Source: Lactobacillaceae bacterium | Lineage (GTDB): Bacteria > Bacillota > Bacilli > Lactobacillales > Lactobacillaceae | Direction of reading: 5' to 3' | NCBI GenBank assembly: GCA_031261865.1 | Contig: JAISIV010000076.1 | Span: 1 to 7,821, forward strand | Length of the DNA: 7,821 bases | In this document: positions 1-4,664 of the stretch, one piece after another | How positions within the stretch are numbered: the stretch's first letter is position 1 | Layout of the letters: the number at the start of each line of letters is the position of its first letter | Notes under the pieces: generated by a model | The model's database searches: none | The model's input: only the letters and a program-made list of their open reading frames with translations | What the model was told of the DNA's origin: nothing | Translations under genes and position numbers: made by a program

Positions 1-683
1 ATTTTGAGCTTTTCATTTTCGTTTTTCGTGATGGCGTCAATAACTACAGCCACACTATGTGGAACTTCTTGACGAGTTAGTTGTAAAACTTTTTCTCTGA
101 TGATTTCAGCAATCAAAAAACGTTCTGGGTGATCAGTAATTTGATCTTTATCAAAATATTGCGGACCCTCTTCTAAATGATCCACGATTGAATCTAATAA
201 AGTGTCGACTTGTTCACCTTTTAAAGCCGAAATAGGAAATACTTCATCCCATTCGACATCAGTGTAACTGGCAATTGTTTTTAATAACTCATTTTTGTCT
301 TTAATTAAATCAACTTTATTAACCACTAAATATTTTGGAGTGTCTTTGATTTTGTTAAGGCGATCAATAATGTAGTCCTCTCCGGTACTTCTTGGTGCTG
401 TAGCATCTACTACAAACCAAATAGCATCCGCTTCATTCATGGCTGAAGTTGCAGCTTTCACCATATATTGACCAAGAGCATTTTGCGGTTTGTGAATTCC
501 TGGAGTGTCTAAAAAAACCACCTGAGCATTATCAGTTGAATAAATACCGGCGATTTTATTTCTAGTCGTTTGCGCTTTTGATGAGACAATTGCAATTTTT
601 TGACCAATTATTTTATTTATAAGTGTTGATTTTCCGACGTTAGGTCGGCCAACTATTGTGACGAATCCTGATTTAAAAGTCAT
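1..683 (-). CDS. era: GTPase Era, 30S ribosome assembly factor (3' end cut by the window edge)
   Basis: Era is a Ras-like GTPase that binds the 3' end of 16S rRNA and helps the small subunit mature. I translated 227 codons. They show the P-loop GRPNVGKS (residues 12-19), the switch I region with QTTRN (38-42), the G3 motif DTPGIHKP, the G4 motif NKVD and a G5-like FPISALKGE. The start of the KH-domain region follows (FLIAEIIREK, then VPHSVAVVI). Era is usually about 300 residues, so roughly 70 C-terminal residues, including the GxxG loop of the KH domain, lie outside the window. The ATG overlaps the dgkA stop by one base (TAATG), and no good Shine-Dalgarno sequence is visible, so translation is probably coupled to dgkA. 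Nothing seen suggests the gene is broken; the truncation is only the window limit. The family assignment is very secure. Confidence 0.97.
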   Translation of the reverse strand, partial: MTFKSGFVTIVGRPNVGKSTLINKIIGQKIAIVSSKAQTTRNKIAGIYSTDNAQVVFLDTPGIHKPQNALGQYMVKAATSAMNEADAIWFVVDATAPRSTGEDYIIDRLNKIKDTPKYLVVNKVDLIKDKNELLKTIASYTDVEWDEVFPISALKGEQVDTLLDSIVDHLEEGPQYFDKDQITDHPERFLIAEIIREKVLQLTRQEVPHSVAVVIDAITKNENEKLK

Positions 684-1114
684 TAGTGAGTAATTACCTG
701 ATTTAATCCATAGTAGTTCCAGATATATGGCTGGAATATTAGTGCAAAAATAATAAATTCAACGATTACAGCAAAGACGACACCCGCGCTGGCAACATCT
801 TTAGCCACTTTTGCTAAATCGTTATATTGAGCGCCAACGATTAAATCGACGACTGCTTCAATAATCGTGTTTAGTATCTCTGATAGAACAGCAAATGCAA
901 CTCCGATTGTAATCCAAAGCCAATCAGAACGTGATAAATCAAAATACAAACCAACTAAAAAGATAATTAGCGCGATGACAATGTGAATACGGAAATTTCT
1001 TTCGCGTAATAACATTGTTAAAAAACCGTTGAAAGCATTGATTACTGCGCTAAAAAATGTTTTATTACGTTTGTAGGCTGTAGGTTTTTTGATTTTTTTA
1101 TCTTGGGAGTCCAT
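683..1114 (-). CDS. dgkA: Undecaprenol/diacylglycerol kinase family integral membrane protein
   Basis: This is a small prokaryotic lipid kinase, 143 residues, of the DgkA family. In Gram-positive bacteria the family mainly phosphorylates undecaprenol, feeding the lipid carrier of peptidoglycan synthesis. A Lys-rich cytoplasmic N-terminus is followed by the conserved ERNFRIHI segment (38-45, with E38 probably a metal ligand), a first membrane helix (about 43-60), a second (about 64-86) that runs into the signature EILNTIIEAVVD (79-90), the AKDVASAGV motif (104-111) and a third helix (about 109-128). The start codon lies inside the ybeY 3' end, a 17-base overlap. The only purine stretch before it (AGAAG) is three bases from the ATG, too close for a good ribosome binding site, so coupling to ybeY is likely. 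The family is certain. The choice of undecaprenol over diacylglycerol is inferred from Gram-positive relatives. Confidence 0.95.
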   Translation of the reverse strand: MDSQDKKIKKPTAYKRNKTFFSAVINAFNGFLTMLLRERNFRIHIVIALIIFLVGLYFDLSRSDWLWITIGVAFAVLSEILNTIIEAVVDLIVGAQYNDLAKVAKDVASAGVVFAVIVEFIIFALIFQPYIWNYYGLNQVITH

Positions 1115-1559
1115 AGGCTTCTAATATTTTACCTTGTAATTCGAAATGCGTTTTTTCATCCTCAGGACTTCTTGTGTGGTCATACCCGAGTAAATGTAAA
1201 AAGCCATGGACTGCTAAGAAAGCAACTTCCCGATCAACGGTGTGATTTAATTCTTGAGCTTGTTCTAAGGCTTTTTCAGTGCTGATGAATAAATCCCCTA
1301 ATTCATGCGGAACGTCGGGTAAATCTATTAAGTCTTCTTCTTCTAAAGCAAAAGAAATAACGTCAGTTGGTGCGTCAACATTTCGAAATTCACGATTAAT
1401 CTCTTGAATCTTTTGATTGTCAACTAAATTAACACTCATTTCGTAATTAGTTTTCAATTTCAAAAAATCATAGGCAAACTTGAGAACACTAGTAACGAGT
1501 TTTGATTGTTCGTTGTTAACGATTTCTTGGTCGTTGTCTAAAATAACTATATCAATCAT
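1098..1559 (-). CDS. ybeY: Endoribonuclease YbeY (16S rRNA maturation and ribosome quality control)
   Basis: YbeY is a zinc-dependent endoribonuclease-type protein involved in 16S rRNA 3'-end processing and ribosome quality control. The 153-residue product has the diagnostic metal-binding motif HGFLHLLGYDH, with H118, H122 and H128 as ligands, and the conserved NREFRNVDAPTDVISF region (55-70, including R59). Both parts and the length match the family. I chose the ATG at 1559, giving MIDIVILDND. It begins where family members begin and is preceded by a purine-rich AAAGAAGTGA. The frame stays open to 1601, but that extension has no family counterpart. The gene overlaps the phoH end by 8 bases and the dgkA start by 17, so it sits in a tight operon. 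Its partner era, two genes on, acts on the same end of 16S rRNA. Confidence 0.96.
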   Translation of the reverse strand: MIDIVILDNDQEIVNNEQSKLVTSVLKFAYDFLKLKTNYEMSVNLVDNQKIQEINREFRNVDAPTDVISFALEEEDLIDLPDVPHELGDLFISTEKALEQAQELNHTVDREVAFLAVHGFLHLLGYDHTRSPEDEKTHFELQGKILEAYGLPR

Positions 1560-2508
1560 GGTTTTCACTTCTTTCATAGGCTTCGACAATTTTTCCAACA
1601 ACTGGATGCCTTACAACGTCTTGTGAACCAAAGTTGACGAATTCAACACCAGGAACATCTTTTAAAATTCTTTGAGCTTGCGACAAACCAGATGCCTTCT
1701 CACCTCTTGGCAAATCAATTTGACTAATATCGCCGTTAATAAGCATTTTTGAATTGAAGCCTAGACGAGTCAGGAACATTTTCATTTGATTAGGGGTGGT
1801 ATTTTGACCTTCATCTAAAATCACAAAAGCATTATCCAAAGTTCGCCCACGCATATAAGCTAAGGGAGCAACTTCGATTAAACCACGTTCCATAAAGCGG
1901 TTAGCGGTATCTCCTCCTAATAAAGAATCCATGGCATCGTAAATTGGCCGAAGATATGGATCGACCTTTTCTTTTAAGTCTCCCGGCAAAAAGCCAAGTG
2001 ATTCGCCTGCTTCGACGGCTGGTCTTGAAATAATAATGCGGTCAACTTCACCTTTTTTAAAAAGAGAAACCGCCATTGCAACTGCTAAATATGTCTTTCC
2101 AGTTCCAGCTGGACCAATCCCAAAAGTAATATCGTTCTTCTTAATGCTTTGGATATATTTACGTTGAGTGAAATTTTTGATTCTCACTGGACGATTTTTA
2201 GCATCATTAATGATTACCTCGTTGTAAAAGTCACTGAAGTATTCAAGCGTCCCACGCTCTTGCATATTGATTGCTGAAATTACATCAAAAGGCCCAATTG
2301 TAATATTCTTACGAGACAATCCAGAGAGAACATCAATAACTTGTTTAGAAGCCTTTTCCGCATTCTCTGCGCCATTTATTTCAATTTGATTTCCAATGAC
2401 TGATATTTTTACGTCCAAAGATTCTTCAATCAATTTGATTAGTTGATCTGAAGTACCAAATAAGTCTTGAAGTTGTTTATTAGATTGAAAATTTATAATT
2501 TGTGTCAT
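1552..2508 (-). CDS. phoH: PhoH family ATPase (PhoH/PhoL type), probably RNA-associated
   Basis: This is a P-loop ATPase of the PhoH family, 318 residues, which is the usual length. The N-terminal ~100 residues look like the KH-like lead region of this subfamily. The C-terminal PhoH domain shows the Walker A motif GPAGTGKT (132-139), SRPAVEAGESLGFLPGD (161-177), the Walker B motif VILDEGQN (229-236, D232 and E233) and the sensor-like NGDISQIDLPRG (258-269). The link to RNA metabolism comes from the family and from its constant neighbour ybeY; a phosphate-starvation role is not implied by anything here. The ATG follows the yqeY stop with no gap (TAA then ATG) and lacks a clear Shine-Dalgarno sequence, which suggests that ribosomes finishing yqeY restart here. 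No defects are visible in the catalytic motifs. Confidence 0.96.
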   Translation of the reverse strand: MTQIINFQSNKQLQDLFGTSDQLIKLIEESLDVKISVIGNQIEINGAENAEKASKQVIDVLSGLSRKNITIGPFDVISAINMQERGTLEYFSDFYNEVIINDAKNRPVRIKNFTQRKYIQSIKKNDITFGIGPAGTGKTYLAVAMAVSLFKKGEVDRIIISRPAVEAGESLGFLPGDLKEKVDPYLRPIYDAMDSLLGGDTANRFMERGLIEVAPLAYMRGRTLDNAFVILDEGQNTTPNQMKMFLTRLGFNSKMLINGDISQIDLPRGEKASGLSQAQRILKDVPGVEFVNFGSQDVVRHPVVGKIVEAYERSENHD

Positions 2509-2952
2509 TTATTTAGATAAGATTTCTTTTACTATTTGACTAGCTTTGCTACCGTCGGCGCGTCCTTTGATTTCTGGTTGGACAATTCCCATAACTTTCC
2601 CCATATCTGCAAGTGAACTTGCACCAGAATCGCTAACTGCCTTTTCAATAATTTGACGTAATTCCTCATCAGATAATTGTTCAGGGAGATAGCCTTGAAG
2701 AATACCAATTTCCTTTTGATTTTGCTCAACAAGATCATCCCTTCCGGCTTTAGATACTTCATTCAAAGTGTCTTGGCGTTGTTTAACTTCTTTGGCGAGA
2801 ATTCCAAGGACAGCAGTATCATCCAATTCGCCATCTTCGATCTCTTTATTAGAAATTGCAGCTTTAACCATACGAATTACTGCCAAAGTATCTTTGTCCT
2901 TGGCCTTCATTGCCGCTTTCATATCTTCATTGAGTTGTTCTTTTAGTGTCAT
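2509..2952 (-). CDS. yqeY: GatB/YqeY domain protein, tRNA amidotransferase-like
   Basis: This 147-residue soluble protein belongs to the YqeY family, a stand-alone relative of the C-terminal tail domain of the GatB subunit of Asp/Glu-tRNA amidotransferase. Recognisable family parts are the N-terminal LKEQLNEDMKAAMKAKDK, the YLPEQLSDEEL segment (89-99), and DMGKVMG (116-122) followed by KGRADGS (129-135), the tRNA-contacting tail motif in GatB relatives. Its exact role is not established; an effect on tRNA or aminoacyl-tRNA handling is inferred from homology. I chose the ATG at 2952 because GGAAGG ends seven bases before it. An in-frame TTG at 2967 overlaps that ribosome binding site and is unlikely to be used. 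It is second in the operon after rpsU, separated from it by a probable leaky terminator, and it directly abuts phoH. Confidence 0.93.
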   Translation of the reverse strand: MTLKEQLNEDMKAAMKAKDKDTLAVIRMVKAAISNKEIEDGELDDTAVLGILAKEVKQRQDTLNEVSKAGRDDLVEQNQKEIGILQGYLPEQLSDEELRQIIEKAVSDSGASSLADMGKVMGIVQPEIKGRADGSKASQIVKEILSK

Positions 2953-2959
2953 AAAAATA

Positions 2960-2965
2960 CCTTCC
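2960..2965 (-). promoter_or_regulatory. Ribosome binding site of yqeY (decides the start)
   Basis: GGAAGG lies seven bases upstream of the ATG at 2952. It covers the alternative TTG at 2967, which settles the start in favour of the ATG. Together with the rpsU site it is one of two strong Shine-Dalgarno sequences in this operon, which fits the need for fresh ribosome loading after the intergenic terminator. Confidence 0.75.
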
Positions 2966-2978
2966 AAAATTATTTAAT

Positions 2979-2999
2979 AAAAAAAGACCTTACGGTCTC
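2979..2999 (-). terminator. Intrinsic terminator or attenuator between rpsU and yqeY
   Basis: Read on the minus strand, GAGACC, the loop GTAA and GGTCTT form a stem of five Watson-Crick pairs plus a closing G-U pair, followed at once by seven T residues. The loop GUAA fits the stable GNRA tetraloop class. The stem is short, so termination is probably partial. The operon continues only ten bases beyond the T-run with a strong ribosome binding site and no convincing new promoter. The likely role is to keep rpsU message more abundant than the downstream mRNA. The structure is seen directly; its efficiency is inferred. Confidence 0.75.
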
Positions 3000-3012
3000 A
3001 ATTATATATTTA

Positions 3013-3201
3013 TTAGTAACGAGACTTCTTGCGGTCACGCTTTTGAGCTGCTTCACTCTTTAATTTGCGAGCAACAGATGGCTTTACGAAAAATTCACGC
3101 TTGCGAACTTCTTGGAGGATACCATCACGGACAACACCACGCTTGAAACGACGCAATGCATCATCAAAACTTTCGTTACTACGAACTTTAATAGTAGACA
3201 T
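3013..3201 (-). CDS. rpsU: 30S ribosomal protein bS21
   Basis: bS21 is a small, basic 30S subunit protein that sits near the platform and the anti-Shine-Dalgarno end of 16S rRNA. The 62-residue product has the family pattern: VRSNESFDDALRRFKR (6-21), RKREFF (33-38), KPSVARKLKSEAA (40-52) and a strongly basic tail ending in KKSRY. The ATG at 3201 is chosen because AAGGAG lies eight bases upstream and the protein then begins where relatives do. A GTG at 3210 would overlap that site. The gene opens the operon with yqeY, phoH, ybeY, dgkA and era, has its own promoter just upstream and is followed by a hairpin terminator. That arrangement fits high expression relative to the distal genes. The GVVRDGILQEVRK stretch (22-34) differs from the common SVSKxGTLxExRK form known to me in related species, but the family call is not in doubt. 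Confidence 0.97.
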   Translation of the reverse strand: MSTIKVRSNESFDDALRRFKRGVVRDGILQEVRKREFFVKPSVARKLKSEAAQKRDRKKSRY

Positions 3202-3209
3202 TAATATCA

Positions 3210-3215
3210 CTCCTT
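3210..3215 (-). promoter_or_regulatory. Ribosome binding site of rpsU
   Basis: AAGGAG, inside the longer purine run GGGAAGGAGTG, is eight bases upstream of the ATG at 3201. It is the best Shine-Dalgarno sequence in the window and excludes the upstream in-frame GTG at 3210. Confidence 0.85.
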
Positions 3216-3227
3216 CCCTGTCCTAAT

Positions 3228-3239
3228 TTACTTGCGTAA
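3228..3239 (-). other. Small stem-loop at the 5' end of the rpsU leader
   Basis: On the minus strand TTAC, GCAA, GTAA can form a four-pair stem closed by a GNRA-type GCAA loop. It falls within a few bases of the transcription start predicted from the rpsU promoter, so the message may begin with this hairpin. Such 5'-terminal stems can protect mRNA from decay. The stem is short and AT-rich, so chance is a real alternative. Confidence 0.3.
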
Positions 3240-3248
3240 GACCAACTA

Positions 3249-3277
3249 ATTATAGCACTAGTATTCTTTTTCGTAAA
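3249..3277 (-). promoter_or_regulatory. Sigma-A-type promoter of the rpsU operon
   Basis: On the minus strand a perfect -10 TATAAT (3254-3249) is preceded by TG at the extended -10 position (TGCTATAAT). A 17-base spacer separates it from the -35 hexamer TTTACG (3277-3272), which matches four of six consensus positions. The -35 and part of the spacer lie inside the last codons of the upstream YitT gene. Transcription would begin near 3242, giving a leader of about 40 bases before rpsU. This is the best promoter I can see in the window. Confidence 0.75.
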
Positions 3278-4127
3278 ATTTACCGAATGTGCGATCAACT
3301 TTCCAAATTGAGGCAAATGCATTTTCGTCGGCTTGTTTTACAGCCATTTGCATAATATACATTTCCTCATTTGTAATAACAGTTAATAAAATATCTTTTT
3401 TATCGCCTAAATATGCACCTTGAGCGTCATTCAGAATTGTAATTCCTCGACGCAAATTTTTTTGAATCGATTTAATAACTTCTTGTTTTTTATTAGTGAC
3501 TATTAAGACTTGCATCAATTGTTGTCGGGCATAGAGTGACTGTTGGATCCAAGAACTTATAACAATTCCGAGAATTGAATAAAAGGCATATTTCCAGCCA
3601 TTGATGGCAACTGAACCAATCATGATAAAACCATTAAAAGTAAGGTTAATTGGCATTATTCTGATGTTGAAATATTTCTTAAATAGAATTCCTGCAATGT
3701 CTACTCCACCAGTAGCTACTCCGTTTCGTAGAGCGATACCGACTGCTAGTCCGTTTAAAACACCACCGAAAATGGCGTCAATCATTGGATCATTTGCCAA
3801 AGGTACACTTGGTGCTTTAATAATTGTCACAAAAATTGAACTAACAATTATGGCTAACACTTCAAAAAAAGCAAAACGATTACCAATAAATTTCCAAGCT
3901 AGGAGCGACATCGGCACGTTAACAAGCAAAATCATCAACGCAATATTATTTGTGTGGAATAACGCATTTAAAATTTGCGCAAGTCCCGTAAAACCACTTG
4001 AATAGATATCGCCTGGTTTCCAGAAAAAATTCATGGCAATCGAGAAAATTAGACCGTATAAAATTGACGCCCCAAAACGACGAAAAATTTGATGCTTATC
4101 AAGATATTCGTGAATACGTATGTTCAT
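3258..4127 (-). CDS. YitT family integral membrane protein with C-terminal DUF2179 domain
   Basis: This 289-residue membrane protein belongs to the YitT/DUF161 family, whose transport or sensing role is unknown. Hydrophobic helices can be placed at about 20-38, 62-80, 85-104, 116-134, 158-176 and 180-196. The family signature NGVATGGVDIAGILFKK lies at 135-151. The C-terminal cytoplasmic domain (about 205-289) fits DUF2179: LIVTNKKQEVIKSI, then RRGITILNDAQGAYLG (226-241), then DILLTVITNEE. It ends in a TAG that overlaps the promoter region of rpsU. The ATG at 4127 gives a start typical of the family. No Shine-Dalgarno sequence is visible; the preceding ~20 bases are almost purely A and T, and the upstream stop is only eight bases away. 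The family is secure. No substrate can be proposed from the sequence. Confidence 0.93.
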   Translation of the reverse strand: MNIRIHEYLDKHQIFRRFGASILYGLIFSIAMNFFWKPGDIYSSGFTGLAQILNALFHTNNIALMILLVNVPMSLLAWKFIGNRFAFFEVLAIIVSSIFVTIIKAPSVPLANDPMIDAIFGGVLNGLAVGIALRNGVATGGVDIAGILFKKYFNIRIMPINLTFNGFIMIGSVAINGWKYAFYSILGIVISSWIQQSLYARQQLMQVLIVTNKKQEVIKSIQKNLRRGITILNDAQGAYLGDKKDILLTVITNEEMYIMQMAVKQADENAFASIWKVDRTFGKFYEKEY

Positions 4128-4135
4128 ATTATTTA

Positions 4136-4660
4136 TTAATAATAACCGTTTGATTGATAAAAAGATAAAGCTTCTGCCGTTGATCCGTTATAACGATCAT
4201 TGATGTAATCCTTCATTGCTTGAAGCTGTAATGTCGCATTATTTTTAACTTGAGCGTAACTCTTATTTAGATAAGTTTGGTAATAGTCGTTTAATAACAT
4301 TCCTAGACCGAACTGATCTTTTTTGTCATTGACGGAATGAATATCACCTTTAGACAAAAGCTGAATCAATTGAGCTAAATCATCGTCGCCGTCAGTCATC
4401 TTAACTTGATATTTCACAACTTTCTTGGAATCGGTGGAATCATCAACTCCTTCAGGTGATTCAAATGGGACTGTTGCGGTGTTGGATTGGTTGACATTAA
4501 AGGTTTGTGCAGACTGCAAAACACCGACTGTAAAGTCCTTTACTAAAGCATTTATTGATTTTGTTTGATCAGTGGGTTGAGCGCCTATTATTTGTGGACT
4601 TAAATATACAAAACCGAATGACAATAACAAAACCGTAATTGAGGTCACGAAATTTTTCAA
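4136..4660 (-). CDS. Small secreted protein with a degenerate Apf/lysozyme-like C-terminus, function unknown
   Basis: I do not recognise a named family. The 174-residue product begins with a typical signal peptide: a Lys at position 2, a hydrophobic core at about 8-22 and likely cleavage after IIGA (24-27). The mature chain is acidic, with an Asp-rich segment (72-94), and carries no LPxTG, LysM or lipobox. The last 26 residues, with DYINDRYNGS and ending SFYQSNGYY, resemble the closing part of the lysozyme-like domain in lactobacillar Apf/transglycosylase proteins, where YVxSRYGSW is followed by a W/Y-rich NGWY-type end. Upstream, IQLLSKGDI and QFGLGML lie where those enzymes have QRESGG and YGRYQL, so the catalytic Glu appears to be Leu (L102). 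The start codon is TTG, four bases after the oatA stop, with no Shine-Dalgarno sequence. It is probably cotranscribed with oatA. The gene and its secretion are well supported; the fold assignment is inference from memory of the family. Confidence 0.8.
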   Translation of the reverse strand: MKNFVTSITVLLLSFGFVYLSPQIIGAQPTDQTKSINALVKDFTVGVLQSAQTFNVNQSNTATVPFESPEGVDDSTDSKKVVKYQVKMTDGDDDLAQLIQLLSKGDIHSVNDKKDQFGLGMLLNDYYQTYLNKSYAQVKNNATLQLQAMKDYINDRYNGSTAEALSFYQSNGYY

Positions 4661-4664
4661 AATT

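Noticed and set aside
2532..2762. Second minus-strand frame inside yqeY
   Set aside because: Out-of-frame shadow of yqeY, whose own frame carries the family motifs.
3001..3006. TATAAT on the minus strand between rpsU and the terminator
   Set aside because: No usable -35 at 16 to 18 bases, no extended TG, and transcription would begin inside the terminator hairpin. AT-rich sequence explains the match.
1103..4005. Open frames on the plus strand at 1103-1285, 2677-2946, 2768-2977 and 3601-4005
   Set aside because: Each lies wholly or mostly antisense to a well-identified gene (ybeY, yqeY, YitT family), shows no protein family features and has no good ribosome binding site.
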